A DNA stretch of 64,000 bases from Novosphingobium sp. Leaf2 (GCF_001421325.1 NZ_LMJY01000005.1:107387-171386), one strand, 5' to 3'; counted from the stretch's first letter, positions 8,014 to 17,197 are shown. Numbers and translations are program-made. Notes: generated by a model from the letters alone, not told the origin.

Positions 8014-8724
8014 ATGAAAGCAATACGAGCGCTCGCGATTGTCGGCGGATTGGCGATCTCCGTGCCGGCCTTCGCGCAGGGCATCCCGGTCTATGATTCC
8101 AGCACGTTTCTGCAGACCCTCTCGACGGTGAAGAACACCCTATCGATGATTGAACAGGGGAAGCAGCAAATTTCCCAAGCCACCGACATGTTCAACAGCG
8201 TCAACAAGCTGACGAACGTCAATCAGATTGCCTCTTCCCTGAACACCGACGCCGTTCGCCACCTCTTGCCGAGCGAGGCACGGGACATTCAGCGCCTTAT
8301 GTCTTCGGACACGACAGGCCTCGGCAGTCTTGGGTCTTCCGCAGATCGGATTCGCAGCAACTACCGGGTCGATCTTCCCGCGCTTCGCCCTGACGCGACC
8401 GCTTTCGAGCGTTCGAACCGCGATTCCATTTCTCGCAATGGCGGAATGGCAGCGCGTGACGCGGCCATTGCCGAGGCAGCATATGGCGTTACCGCCCAGC
8501 GAACGACGGGTCTCGAAGAACTGCGCTCGTCGCTCGACACCGCGTCTGACGCGAAGGACGTGATGGATATTCAAGCCCGTGTCGGGGTGGAAAATGCGCA
8601 TATCCAGAACGACGCGGTGCAACTCCAGGCTCTTACAATGAGGCAGCAGGCGGAGCAGCGCATTCGATCGCAGCAGGAGAGCGAGCAAATCTTAGCAAGT
8701 AAGCTCGGGAGCCTCCATCAATGA
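8014..8724 (+). CDS. virB5: VirB5 minor pilin
   Basis: Pilus-tip adhesin or minor pilin, 236 aa. Starts with a classical signal peptide (MKAIRALAIVGGLAISVPAFA) and continues as a mostly alpha-helical, glutamine-rich protein (KNTLSMIEQGKQQISQATDM; LTMRQQAEQRIRSQQESEQI), as expected of VirB5. The ATG at 8014 sits 4 bp after the virB4 stop with an AAGGATAAGG site; the longer frame from 7936 would overlap virB4. Overlaps the following lipoprotein gene by 4 bp. Confidence 0.88.
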   Translation: MKAIRALAIVGGLAISVPAFAQGIPVYDSSTFLQTLSTVKNTLSMIEQGKQQISQATDMFNSVNKLTNVNQIASSLNTDAVRHLLPSEARDIQRLMSSDTTGLGSLGSSADRIRSNYRVDLPALRPDATAFERSNRDSISRNGGMAARDAAIAEAAYGVTAQRTTGLEELRSSLDTASDAKDVMDIQARVGVENAHIQNDAVQLQALTMRQQAEQRIRSQQESEQILASKLGSLHQ

Positions 8725-8948
8725 AGGCAACCATCTTCAAGACAATCGCGCTGTTGGCCCCGGCACTTCTGGTCGCGTGCCAACCCCCCGCCCGCGGAAA
8801 GGATTATCTCAAAGCTCACCCGAAAGAGCTCGCGGAAGTCCTGAAGGCGTGCGCCGATGGCACGCATCGCGACGCACAGGAATGCTCGAACGCAGAGAGT
8901 GTGAAGACGCTCAATCAAAAGCTGCGCTCGCTGTCGCCGGCCCATTGA
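8721..8948 (+). CDS. EexN-like lipoprotein (entry exclusion)
   Basis: A 75-aa lipoprotein. The signal ends in a lipobox (LLVAC) with Cys at about residue 20. The mature part matches the EexN pattern: a short helix (HPKELAEVLKAC), then CADGTHRDAQECSNAE. EexN proteins reduce redundant transfer between cells that already carry the same conjugative element. The position between virB5 and virB6 is the usual one for eexN. The family assignment rests on the cysteine pattern and position. Confidence 0.75.
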   Translation: MKATIFKTIALLAPALLVACQPPARGKDYLKAHPKELAEVLKACADGTHRDAQECSNAESVKTLNQKLRSLSPAH

Positions 8949-8966
8949 CCGTGATGGAAACATGAG

Positions 8967-9911
8967 ATGGCCGACGGGCTCTTCACTACGCTTTACACGA
9001 ACATCGACGGCAAGCTCGACATGTTCCTCAACGAGCGACTGAGCAATGTCATCGAGGTTGTGCGCGGCCCACTCGCGCTTGGTTTGGTCATCTACATCGC
9101 GCTGTTCGGCTACATGGTGATGCGCGGCATTATCAGCGAGCCGTGGGGCGAGCTGGTCTACCGAATGGTGAAACTATGTTTGCTTTACGTTGCGGCCACG
9201 ACGGTCGCCTACACAGAGTGGGTAACAAACCCCCTGTTCCACGGCATGCCTGATGCGATCTCGCAGGCGTTGGCGGGGCATACTGTCACGAGCGTTGGCA
9301 ACGTGTTCGACGACTATTTCAGCCAGTGTGACGTCATCATCGCGAGGATCGAGACCGAGGCGGCAACGTACAGCGATATCAACCCCTATAAGCTCGTTTT
9401 GTACGTCCTGAGCCTCGGTTTGAAAGCGCTGGCCGGACTGTCTGCGGCGATCGGGTTCTCGATCACGGTTTTCGCGAAGGTAGCGCTCGCCATCATCATC
9501 GCGCTCGGACCGATCTTTATCGCGCTTTCTCTCTTTGAGACTACGCGCAGACTGTTCCACGGCTGGCTCGGGCAGGCATTCAACTTCATCGTTCTGATGG
9601 CCGTGATCATCGCCATTACGGCCTTGATTACCGACCTTGGTGCGACCGCGATCACTGCGTCGGAAGGTGTCGGAGACGCGGCGCTGGGTGCGGTACTGTT
9701 CGCCGTCTATATCTTTCTGGGAACGATCTTCTTCTTTCAGGCCCCCTCGATCGCAACCGGCATAGCCGGCGGGGCTTCGGCCGGTGTCGGCGCCTTTGCC
9801 GGCTCGGCGTGGGGGACCGTGGCGGCGCCGTTCCAGCAACGCCGCATCGCTCGCAACAGTCGCAATCTCGAAAAGGCCGCTCAGCAGGGCGGTTCAGTGA
9901 GCCGCGCATGA
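8967..9911 (+). CDS. virB6: VirB6 polytopic channel protein (TrbL/VirB6)
   Basis: A 314-aa inner-membrane channel component. At least five hydrophobic segments are seen (PLALGLVIYIALFGYMVM; CLLYVAATTVAY; ALAGLSAAIGFSITVFAKVA; FIVLMAVIIAITALI; LGAVLFAVYIFLGTIFFF), with a large periplasmic loop after the second, as in VirB6. A conserved LGPIFIALSLFETTRRLFHGWL motif region precedes the fourth helix. The C-terminus is glycine/alanine-rich and basic. Start at 8967 is 18 bp after the eexN stop. Confidence 0.9.
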   Translation: MADGLFTTLYTNIDGKLDMFLNERLSNVIEVVRGPLALGLVIYIALFGYMVMRGIISEPWGELVYRMVKLCLLYVAATTVAYTEWVTNPLFHGMPDAISQALAGHTVTSVGNVFDDYFSQCDVIIARIETEAATYSDINPYKLVLYVLSLGLKALAGLSAAIGFSITVFAKVALAIIIALGPIFIALSLFETTRRLFHGWLGQAFNFIVLMAVIIAITALITDLGATAITASEGVGDAALGAVLFAVYIFLGTIFFFQAPSIATGIAGGASAGVGAFAGSAWGTVAAPFQQRRIARNSRNLEKAAQQGGSVSRA

Positions 9912-9930
9912 AGACAAGAAGGACCCAAAG

Positions 9931-10245
9931 ATGAGGCGATCCATGATAGGCCGCGCGCTGCGCCAGGCAGCGCTCGCCAGCGCCTTGCTTCCGGCACTTG
10001 CTAATGGGGCATCGGGGCCAAAGAAACTACCCGTCTGCAACGGCAAACATATGCGCGAGGTGAACATCTACGGGAGCGTGCTGCCGGGTTCGCCGCTCCC
10101 GGCAATCGTTGCACCCCCTGCCCCGCCGCCCGTGCCGCAGATCAAACAGCCAGTTGATGCCGGCACTCCGCCCCCGCCTGTTCCCGCCCCGCCTCCCGAG
10201 AAGACGTCCGCGCGCGCGACCCCCGGCACCTTTGGGAGTTGCTGA
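9931..10245 (+). CDS. VirB7-position exported proline-rich protein
   Basis: A 104-aa protein lying exactly where virB7 is normally found (between virB6 and virB8). It has an N-terminal signal (ASALLPALANGASG), a conserved-looking LPVCNGKHMREVNIYGSV segment, then a proline-rich linker (PAPPPVPQIKQP, PPPPVPAPPPEK) ending in a Cys as the last residue. Classical VirB7 is a lipoprotein that disulfide-bonds to VirB9; here there is no clean lipobox, but two cysteines remain. It may be a divergent VirB7 or a periplasm-spanning accessory protein. The ribosome-binding site is AAGAAGGA. Confidence 0.55.
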   Translation: MRRSMIGRALRQAALASALLPALANGASGPKKLPVCNGKHMREVNIYGSVLPGSPLPAIVAPPAPPPVPQIKQPVDAGTPPPPVPAPPPEKTSARATPGTFGSC

Positions 10246-10247
10246 TC

Positions 10248-10937
10248 ATGCGGAACCAGACCGAAGGCGTGCCGGCAAAAGACGCTGAACTCTATTTCGG
10301 GCATGCCCGATCCTGGGATCAGGACCGTCAGCGCAAATCGTTACGATCCGAACGCATCGCCTGGGTCGTGGCAGGCCTGGGGCTACTTGCCGCGACAGCC
10401 GAGGGCTTCGCACTCGCGGGCCTCGCCCCGCTGAAGACGGTCATGCCGTACATTATTCGGGTCAATCAGACGACAGGCGCGGTCGATGTGCAGACCACCC
10501 TCACCCAGAAACCGATGCGCTATGACGAGGCGGTCACGAAATTCTTCCTCGCGCAATATGTCCGGACACGGGAAAGCTGGTTGCCGGCGGCGGCCGAGGA
10601 GAATTTCCGGGCTGTCACGATTCTGTCCGAACCAGGCGAGCAGCAGCGCTGGGGCCGATTTTTCAGCTCGAACAACGCCTCGAGCCCACAGGTCGTCTGG
10701 GGCAAGGGCGCGGTCGTCCAGGCCCGCGTGCGCAATATCGCCTTCATCAACGATCGTGTTGCCAACGTCCGCTTCACGCGGACGGTGCAGACCGACACCG
10801 ACACCCAGAGCAGCGACTGGATCGCGACCGTCACCTTCCGGTACACGAACGCGCCGATGGCGGAGGGCGACCGCTATCGCAACCCATTGGGGTTCCAGGT
10901 CGAGAATTACCGCGCGGACCCCGAGGTGGTGCGATGA
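10248..10937 (+). CDS. virB8: VirB8 inner-membrane scaffold
   Basis: Bitopic assembly factor of the type IV secretion system, 229 aa. A short cytoplasmic N-terminus with the family motif YFGHARSWDQDRQ leads into one transmembrane helix (IAWVVAGLGLLAATAEGFALAGL) and then the periplasmic NTF2-like domain (LKTVMPYIIRVNQTTGAVDV; FFLAQYVRTRESW; SDWIATVTFRY; NPLGFQVENYRADPE). ATG at 10248 is chosen over the TTG at 10239. Overlaps virB9 by 4 bp. Confidence 0.93.
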   Translation: MRNQTEGVPAKDAELYFGHARSWDQDRQRKSLRSERIAWVVAGLGLLAATAEGFALAGLAPLKTVMPYIIRVNQTTGAVDVQTTLTQKPMRYDEAVTKFFLAQYVRTRESWLPAAAEENFRAVTILSEPGEQQRWGRFFSSNNASSPQVVWGKGAVVQARVRNIAFINDRVANVRFTRTVQTDTDTQSSDWIATVTFRYTNAPMAEGDRYRNPLGFQVENYRADPEVVR

Positions 10938-11791
10938 ACCGCCTTCTCTCCATAGCGAGCCTTCTCGCCATACTAGCGACACCCGCCCTCGCGGAGGACA
11001 CCCCGCGCGGTGGGCCGGCGGATCCGCGCGTGAAGTTCGTCGAATATCAGGAAACCCAGGTCTACCGGATCGTCGGCACATTTCGGACGGCGACCCAGGT
11101 GGTGCTCGGCGCCGATGAGACTATCGAACACGTCGCGCTCGGCGACACCATCTCATGGGAAGTGGCGGTTGCCGGACATATCCTGTTCCTCAAACCCCGC
11201 GAGCGGGCGGGGCCGACCAACCTCATCGTCACAACCAATCGCGGGGGCGAGCTGCGCAACTACGCCTTTGAGCTGACAGCACGCCGGGGACCGATCGGCA
11301 GCGGGAGCCGCGACACATTCTTCCAGGTTCGGTTTCGCTACCCGCGCGATGAGGCCGATCGTGCCGCCCGCATTCGCGCCACCCAGGAGGCGCAGCGCGT
11401 CGCCGCGCTGCAGGCGAGTGCCGTTCGGGGAGCCCTTGACCACGGCGTCATCGATGGGCCGCGCAACCTGAACTACAAGGTCCAGGGTGCGAGCGACCTT
11501 CAGCCTTCAGAAATCTCCGACAACGGCCAGTTCACGGTCCTGCGCTTCCCCGGCAACCATGAAATCCCGGCGATCTATCTGGTGCGACCGGATGGTTCGG
11601 AGTCCTTGGTCCCATTCGATGTCCGGGACGAGTTTGTGGTCGTCCACGCCGTGGCGGCTCAACTGCGCCTGCGCCGGAACCGGGAGGTGCTGTGCATCTA
11701 TAATCTCGCGCCGACACCTTATGGCGTCGATCACGGCACTAACACCGCATCGCCGCATGTCGAGCGCACCATACAAGACCCGAAGGAGTGA
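10934..11791 (+). CDS. virB9: VirB9 outer-membrane-complex protein
   Basis: Component of the outer-membrane core complex with VirB7 and VirB10. A 285-aa precursor with a signal peptide (ASLLAILATPALAE) and the two beta domains of the CagX/VirB9 family: N-terminal RIVGTFRTATQVVLGADE and HILFLKPRERAGPTNLIV, C-terminal LNYKVQGASDLQPSEISDNG with TVLRFPGNHEIPAIYLV. Overlaps virB8 by 4 bp. Confidence 0.92.
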   Translation: MNRLLSIASLLAILATPALAEDTPRGGPADPRVKFVEYQETQVYRIVGTFRTATQVVLGADETIEHVALGDTISWEVAVAGHILFLKPRERAGPTNLIVTTNRGGELRNYAFELTARRGPIGSGSRDTFFQVRFRYPRDEADRAARIRATQEAQRVAALQASAVRGALDHGVIDGPRNLNYKVQGASDLQPSEISDNGQFTVLRFPGNHEIPAIYLVRPDGSESLVPFDVRDEFVVVHAVAAQLRLRRNREVLCIYNLAPTPYGVDHGTNTASPHVERTIQDPKE

Positions 11792-11796
11792 GTGCG

Positions 11797-13014
11797 ATGG
11801 ACGAGACTTCGGCCGAGGCCCCTCGTCGCCCGCAGGGCGATCCAACACCTGAACGCGACGAAATCATCCGCGAGCGCGGCATCGACCCGATCGGGGGAAT
11901 GACACCGGCAAAGCGGAATACCGCCCTGATCTTCGCCGGGACGGCGATGGTGCTCGGCATTTTGTGGGTGAACTCGGGACCGAGCAAGACCGGCTCGAGT
12001 TTGATGGGAGAGCCCGAGGCAATGGCCAAACGGCCGGATCTCGCGGCGCGCGAAACGGTCGCTTATGATGCTGTCGCAGCAAAACCCAAGCCGCTCGGCG
12101 CCGTGGGTGCCGATCCCAACGCGCCCGTCCTCAATCCTCCGCCGGCCGTTGGCCCTGACGGACAGATCGTTCCGGCAATACAACCCGGAGCGCAACCAAC
12201 GGCGGCACCGCAGAACACGCGCCAGAACCTCGCCGATCAGGCACGTCGATCGACATTGATCGCCTATGGCGGCCGCGACGCGCTCCAAACTCCAATGGGT
12301 TCTAACGGTGCTGGCTCCGATACCGACAATGCGGGCACAGCTGGCGACGGCTCGACCGATCCCACCGCCCGCGGCGCGCCCAATGCGCTCGATGCGCTTC
12401 GTCAGAGTTCGGCCGTTGGCGAGGCACGCGCCTCGATGCTGCCCAACCGCAACTATCTCGTCACCGCCGGCACGCTGATCCCCTGCATTCTTCAGACCGC
12501 CATGAATTCGGCGCAGCCGGGTTACACGTCCTGCCTGATCCCGCGCGACGTCTATTCGGAGAATGGCCGCGTCGTGCTGATGGAGAAGGGCACCAAAGTC
12601 CTTGGCGAATATCATGGCGGCATCCAGCAAGGGCAGAACCGCCTGTTCGTGTTGTGGACGCGCGCCGTCACGCCGCAGGGCGTGCGCATCGACCTGGCTT
12701 CGCCAGGGTCGGACGCCCTTGGCCGCGCAGGCATCGCCGGGTCCGTGGACACCTTCTTTTGGGCGCGCTTCGGTAGCGCACTGCTGCTCTCGCTGGTCGA
12801 CGACGCCGCCTATATCGCCGGACAATCCGTTTCCGGCGGGAGCAATAATTTCAACAACACCACGCGCACGCCGAGCGAGGGGGCAAGCATCGCGCTCCAG
12901 AACAGCATCAACATCCGTCCGGTGCTGAAGAAGAACCAAGGCGAAGAGGTCGGGATATTCGTTGCCAAGGACTTCAACTTCGCTGACGTCTACAATCTCG
13001 AGCTGCGGCGCTGA
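11797..13014 (+). CDS. virB10: VirB10 (TrbI family) channel protein
   Basis: Envelope-spanning protein linking the inner-membrane motors to the outer-membrane pore. About 405 aa: cytoplasmic N-terminus, one transmembrane helix (NTALIFAGTAMVLGILWV), a long proline-rich periplasmic linker, and the C-terminal TrbI domain (LPNRNYLVTAGTLIPCILQT; YTSCLIPRDVYSENGRVVLM; RLFVLWTRAVTPQGVRIDLA; SINIRPVLKKNQGEEVGIFV). ATG 11797 with an AAGGAG site is preferred over GTG 11788, which overlaps virB9. Confidence 0.94.
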   Translation: MDETSAEAPRRPQGDPTPERDEIIRERGIDPIGGMTPAKRNTALIFAGTAMVLGILWVNSGPSKTGSSLMGEPEAMAKRPDLAARETVAYDAVAAKPKPLGAVGADPNAPVLNPPPAVGPDGQIVPAIQPGAQPTAAPQNTRQNLADQARRSTLIAYGGRDALQTPMGSNGAGSDTDNAGTAGDGSTDPTARGAPNALDALRQSSAVGEARASMLPNRNYLVTAGTLIPCILQTAMNSAQPGYTSCLIPRDVYSENGRVVLMEKGTKVLGEYHGGIQQGQNRLFVLWTRAVTPQGVRIDLASPGSDALGRAGIAGSVDTFFWARFGSALLLSLVDDAAYIAGQSVSGGSNNFNNTTRTPSEGASIALQNSINIRPVLKKNQGEEVGIFVAKDFNFADVYNLELRR

Positions 13015-13017
13015 CCT

Positions 13018-14022
13018 GTGAGTGATACCGCCGTCCTACGCCATTATCTCGCGCCGATCTTGCCGCTGCTGGAGCCGGTCGAGGTGACGGAGCTTGTCAT
13101 CAACAAGCCCGGCGAGGTCGGCATTGAGGACCATCTGGGCTGGCATTGGCACAATGTCGCCGAGCTCGATAGCGAATGGCTCGCGACGCTCGCGGTCGCA
13201 GCGGCAAGCTTCACCCGGCAGGACGTGAATGCGGAGACGCCGATCTGCTCGACCATCTTGCCAGGAGGCGAGCGCTGCCAGATTGTCATACCTTCGGTGA
13301 CGCCGACCGGCGCGCCATCGTTCACGGTGCGCAAGCCCTCGCGCGTCAATCTCGCGATCGATCAACTCGCGCAGACCGGCTTGTTCACCGCCACGCGCTC
13401 GGCTGCGCGCGGTCTCGGCGAGGTCGATGCGCAATTGGTTGCGCAGCGCGACGGCGGCGACTGGCCGGCTTTCTTCAAGACCGCCGTTGCCGCCCGCAAG
13501 AATATCCTGGTGAGCGGCGCGACCGGCTCGGGCAAGACCACTTTCGCCAAGGCGCTGATTCAGCTGATCCCGCCGGACGAGCGGCTGCTGACGATTGAGG
13601 ATACGCGCGAGCTTGTCGTCGAGCATCGCAATGTCGTGCACATGGTATATTCGAGCGAGCGGCAGGGTTTGGCGAAGGTCGGCCCCAAGCAACTGCTCGA
13701 AAGCGCGCTGCGCATGCGGCCCGATCGCATCCTCCTGCAAGAGCTGCGCGACGGCACCGCCTTCTTTTACCTGCGCAACGTGAATTCGGGTCATCCCGGA
13801 TCGATCACGACGGTCCATGCCGGTTCAGCCATGGGCGCGTTCGAGCAGCTGACGTTGCTGGTGAAAGAATCCGAGGGCGGACGCGATCTGGCCCGCGACG
13901 ATATCCGGGGGCTGCTGCACATGCTCGTCGACGTCGTCGTTCAGACCCGCAAGCGTGCCGGAAAATTCGAAGTCGAGGAGGTGTATTTTGATCCGGCTGT
14001 CGGACGCACGACCGCTCACTAG
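13018..14022 (+). CDS. virB11: VirB11 traffic ATPase
   Basis: Hexameric ATPase that switches the secretion system between pilus building and DNA transfer. 334 aa, GTG start 3 bp after virB10. Motifs: Walker A GATGSGKT (about residues 166-173), the Asp box TIEDTRELV, Walker B-type RMRPDRILLQELRD, and the His box GHPGSITTVHA. All are intact. The 3' end overlaps the start of virD4 by 35 bp. Confidence 0.95.
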   Translation: MSDTAVLRHYLAPILPLLEPVEVTELVINKPGEVGIEDHLGWHWHNVAELDSEWLATLAVAAASFTRQDVNAETPICSTILPGGERCQIVIPSVTPTGAPSFTVRKPSRVNLAIDQLAQTGLFTATRSAARGLGEVDAQLVAQRDGGDWPAFFKTAVAARKNILVSGATGSGKTTFAKALIQLIPPDERLLTIEDTRELVVEHRNVVHMVYSSERQGLAKVGPKQLLESALRMRPDRILLQELRDGTAFFYLRNVNSGHPGSITTVHAGSAMGAFEQLTLLVKESEGGRDLARDDIRGLLHMLVDVVVQTRKRAGKFEVEEVYFDPAVGRTTAH

Positions 14023-16000
14023 GGTCGCCATCGTCGCAGGGATGCTCGCGGCAACCTTTTTGGCATGCGTCTTGTGCGCGGTGCTGGTCGCGCTGGTCGG
14101 CCTGAACCAGATCGGCCCGCACATGCAGATCTTGGCGATACCCGCCTGGCTCTGGTACTACCGCGGCGATCCGCTCCTGCATCTGTGGCTGGAGCGAGGT
14201 GCGCTGGTCAGCGGCGCAATCGCTTTCGTCATTCTGCTCGTCATCCTGAAGCAGGGGCGCACGCTCCATGGCGAGGCACGGTTCGCGCGCGAGAGCGAAA
14301 TCCGGCGCGAACTTTTGCGCAGCAACAGTGGAATCGTCGTCGGGCAGAAAGGCGGCCGCTATCTCGTTTTCGGCGGCACCGAACATGTGTTGCTCGAGGC
14401 GCCGACCCGCGCCGGCAAGGGCGTCGGGGTTGTGATTCCCAATCTTCTGAGCTGGGCAGACTCGGTGGTGGTGCTCGACGTGAAGCGCGAGAATTGGGAC
14501 ATCACCGCAGGGTTTCGCGCACGGCACGGCCAGGCGGTCTATCTGTTCGACCCACTCGATCCCGAAGGGCGAAGCGCCCGTTACAATCCCTTGAGCTTCA
14601 TCGACCGGCTCGACGACACCGATGTGATCAATGAACTCCAGAAGATCGGCGGCATGCTGTTTCCGGCGCCGGAAAAGGCTGATCCGTTCTGGGCCGAAGC
14701 CGCGCGCGCCGCTTTTGTCGGCGTCGGCGCCCTTGTCGCGGCCAATCCCGCCCTCCCCTTCACGATCGGCGAAATCTATCGGCGACTGACGACGGGCGAC
14801 CCCAAGGTCGAACTGCCGAAGGTCGTGGAAGAGGCCCAGCGGCGCGGCCAGCGGTTGAGCCAGGCCTGCGTGTCGGCATTGAGCGACTTCACCTCCGCGT
14901 CGGACAACACCTTTTCCGGCATCAAGCAGACGATCACCTCGAAGCTCAATTTGTGGCTCAACCCTTATGTCGACGCGGCGACGTCGGAGACCGATTTCGA
15001 TCTGCGTCAGGTCCGGCGCGAGCGGATATCGATCTATCTTGGGGTGTCGCCCGACAATATTGACCGCATTGCTCCGGTCTATAATCTGTTTCTCCAGCAG
15101 CTGATCGATCTGAATACGCGGGAACTGCCTGAGAATGGCGGCCGCGTGCCGGTGCTCATTCTGCTCGACGAATTCGCCCGCCTCGGCAAGGCGCCGGTCA
15201 TCGCATCGGCTTTTGCTTACGTTGCAGGCTACGGGCTTCGCCTGTTGCCCGTGATCCAGAGCCGGTCCCAGCCCCGCAGCATCTATGGCGTGGATGTCAC
15301 CGACGAGATTATCGCCAATTGCGGGCTGGAGATCGTATTCACCCCCAAAGAGCTGAAGGTCGCCAACGAACTTTCCGAACGGCTCGGCTTTTTCACGATG
15401 AACGTCAAATCGAAGAGCCGGACGATTCATGGCCTGCTCGCCAACCGCAGCATATCGGAATCAGACCAGCGCCGAGCGTTGATGATGCCCCAGGAACTGA
15501 TGCAGATGCCCAAGGGCGACCTTCTGCTGCTGCGCGGTGGCATTCCGCCCATCAGGGGCCGCAAGATCGAGTATTTCCGCTCGAAGCGCTTCACGAGCCG
15601 GATCAGTGACCCACCCAAGGTCGCGCCCCGTCCGATCGCGATCAACGCCGTGTCATCGGCCGCCAAATTGGCAGGCGAGGTGAGCAGCAGCGATCCTTTG
15701 GCGCAAGCGCTTAGCGCGAAAAAGGCCGCCTTGTTGATCGACGATCAAGCGACCGCGCCAGCAGAGCGGGCGGGACCCGTCATGCGCGCGCTCACCGGTG
15801 ACGAACTGTCGGGTTTTGCCGAAATCACCGATGACATGTTGGTGCTCGGCGACATGGTGGATCTACCACCGCTCGGCGACGAACAGGCCGCTATCGCCTT
15901 TGTCACGGCGATGACGGCCCGGGCCGTTCTCGAGCCCGTGGGTGCCGGTGCCCAATCCCCAGAATTTGCGACCGAGAGGCATGACCATGGCAGAGAATGA
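13988..16000 (+). CDS. virD4: VirD4 type IV coupling protein
   Basis: Coupling ATPase that brings the relaxase-DNA complex to the VirB channel. About 670 aa. Two N-terminal transmembrane helices (VAIVAGMLAATFLACVL; ERGALVSGAIAFVILLVIL) are followed by the TraG/VirD4 domain with Walker A APTRAGKGVG (about residue 138 onward) and Walker B VPVLILLDEFARLGKAP. The frame is open from ATG 13955, but TTG 13988 is preferred: a perfect AGGAGGTG ribosome-binding site lies at 13976-13983, inside virB11, so translation is probably coupled. Overlaps the LPD7 gene by 20 bp. Confidence 0.93.
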   Translation: MIRLSDARPLTRVAIVAGMLAATFLACVLCAVLVALVGLNQIGPHMQILAIPAWLWYYRGDPLLHLWLERGALVSGAIAFVILLVILKQGRTLHGEARFARESEIRRELLRSNSGIVVGQKGGRYLVFGGTEHVLLEAPTRAGKGVGVVIPNLLSWADSVVVLDVKRENWDITAGFRARHGQAVYLFDPLDPEGRSARYNPLSFIDRLDDTDVINELQKIGGMLFPAPEKADPFWAEAARAAFVGVGALVAANPALPFTIGEIYRRLTTGDPKVELPKVVEEAQRRGQRLSQACVSALSDFTSASDNTFSGIKQTITSKLNLWLNPYVDAATSETDFDLRQVRRERISIYLGVSPDNIDRIAPVYNLFLQQLIDLNTRELPENGGRVPVLILLDEFARLGKAPVIASAFAYVAGYGLRLLPVIQSRSQPRSIYGVDVTDEIIANCGLEIVFTPKELKVANELSERLGFFTMNVKSKSRTIHGLLANRSISESDQRRALMMPQELMQMPKGDLLLLRGGIPPIRGRKIEYFRSKRFTSRISDPPKVAPRPIAINAVSSAAKLAGEVSSSDPLAQALSAKKAALLIDDQATAPAERAGPVMRALTGDELSGFAEITDDMLVLGDMVDLPPLGDEQAAIAFVTAMTARAVLEPVGAGAQSPEFATERHDHGRE

Positions 16001-16946
16001 TTCCAAGCAATCTGGTACGGCGAGGGCCATTACCAACAGCGTTGGCCTCGACGATGCCAAACGACGCAAGACGTCGGCACCTGGGGCGGCTGCGCCGGAA
16101 AAGTCTGCGCCCGGAGGACCAAAGGATGCTCCCACTGAAGCGCCTGGTCATGCCGGCGCTGTCGGTGCGTCACGAAGTGCGCCCAAGGTGCATTCGATCG
16201 AGGCGGGCGATGTGCCGGATAGCGTGCGGAAGCGCTATTATGCCGACAAGGCAAAATGGTCGGGCGAGCCCGCGTTTTTTTCGACGGCGCAAGCAAAGGA
16301 TCCTGCGTTTCGCGATCAGGGGCGGCGCTTGGTCACAGCAACGGAGAGCCAGGAGGTCGTCAAGGATCTGGTGGCGATCGCGCAACACCGTAACTGGGAT
16401 CGGATTCACGTCACGGGATCGGAAGAATTTCGGCGATCGGTCTGGATCGAAGCCAGTCAAAAGGGGCTCGATGTACGTGGCTACAAGCCCAACGATCGCG
16501 ATCTCCAGGAGCTCGATCGGCTGCGCGGGGAAACGAGCCGCAATACGATTTCGCCCATGGCAGCCCGCGACGTCGATGTCGTCCGTGGTTCAACTAGGAT
16601 GGGCCGCGAGAGCGACGCCAGTGGTTTGGAGCGGCCGGGCGCGCGGCGCGGCGATCGTGGCACTACGCCGAATGATCGCGCGGCCGACAGCCAGATGCGC
16701 GTGATGGAAGCGGTGATTCGACGGACGTTGTTCGACAATCCCGAGGCGGTTGCGCGGGTGATGACAGTCGCCCGCACACAGCTTGATGCGCATATTGCGG
16801 CGGGACGGAATATCCGACCGGCAATGGTCAAGGATGCCGCTCCCAGCGTCAGGCAGGATGTGGTCCGTGGCCGTGACCCAGCTACGCCCCCCATCCCTCG
16901 TCCCGGTCGCGAGCCCAAGCCTCAGGAGCGCAGCCGCTCTCGGTGA
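15981..16946 (+). CDS. LPD7-domain conjugation-associated protein
   Basis: A 321-aa soluble protein. The N-terminal ~70 residues are low-complexity (Ala/Pro/Lys). The middle part (VRKRYYADKAKW; FFSTAQAKDPAFRDQGRRLV; IAQHRNWDRIHVTGSEEFRR; ASQKGLDVRGYKPNDRDLQ) matches the LPD7 domain, common in polyvalent proteins and relaxase-associated proteins of mobile elements. The C-terminal helix region (MRVMEAVIRRTLFDNPEAVA) is conserved-looking. It overlaps virD4 by 20 bp and closes the transfer operon. Its role is unknown; transfer into the recipient together with DNA is one possibility. Confidence 0.75.
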   Translation: MTMAENDSKQSGTARAITNSVGLDDAKRRKTSAPGAAAPEKSAPGGPKDAPTEAPGHAGAVGASRSAPKVHSIEAGDVPDSVRKRYYADKAKWSGEPAFFSTAQAKDPAFRDQGRRLVTATESQEVVKDLVAIAQHRNWDRIHVTGSEEFRRSVWIEASQKGLDVRGYKPNDRDLQELDRLRGETSRNTISPMAARDVDVVRGSTRMGRESDASGLERPGARRGDRGTTPNDRAADSQMRVMEAVIRRTLFDNPEAVARVMTVARTQLDAHIAAGRNIRPAMVKDAAPSVRQDVVRGRDPATPPIPRPGREPKPQERSRSR

Positions 16947-17145
16947 CTGGGAATCCGTCTCTTGTGCCGTAGCCCCTCTGCGACAAATGGGTCCGGCGAT
17001 CGCCTCCTGGTTTAAAAACCGGCACATTTGTTCGGCTTTGACGAACATCTACCGTGATTGGTAAACCACGAGGGACGCAGCTTGAGCTTGCCGGATATAC
17101 TATGCGCGCGAACCGTCCTGCAAAGCGCGGCAATCTTGCCAGATA

Positions 17146-17163
17146 ATATAATCATCGTTATAT
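17146..17163. promoter_or_regulatory. AT-rich dyad upstream of abiEi
   Basis: ATATAA-TCATCG-TTATAT, 6-bp perfect arms, lies 34 bp upstream of the abiEi start within an unusually AT-rich patch that also looks like a -10 region. AbiEi-type antitoxins repress their own promoter through inverted repeats, so this is a candidate operator. The function is inferred. Confidence 0.4.
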
Positions 17164-17197
17164 AGAACGCGCCAGACATCGCTCATAGAGGCTCGAA

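Noticed and set aside
7059..8084. 341-codon minus-strand frame opposite virB4
   Set aside because: Antisense shadow; overlaps the virB4 ATPase domain and the virB5 start without independent support.
11731..12939. 402-codon minus-strand open frame opposite virB10
   Set aside because: Shadow of virB10; no recognisable motifs.
13805..15430. 541-codon minus-strand open frame opposite virB11/virD4
   Set aside because: Shadow of two essential, motif-complete conjugation genes; composition is typical of antisense frames in GC-rich DNA.
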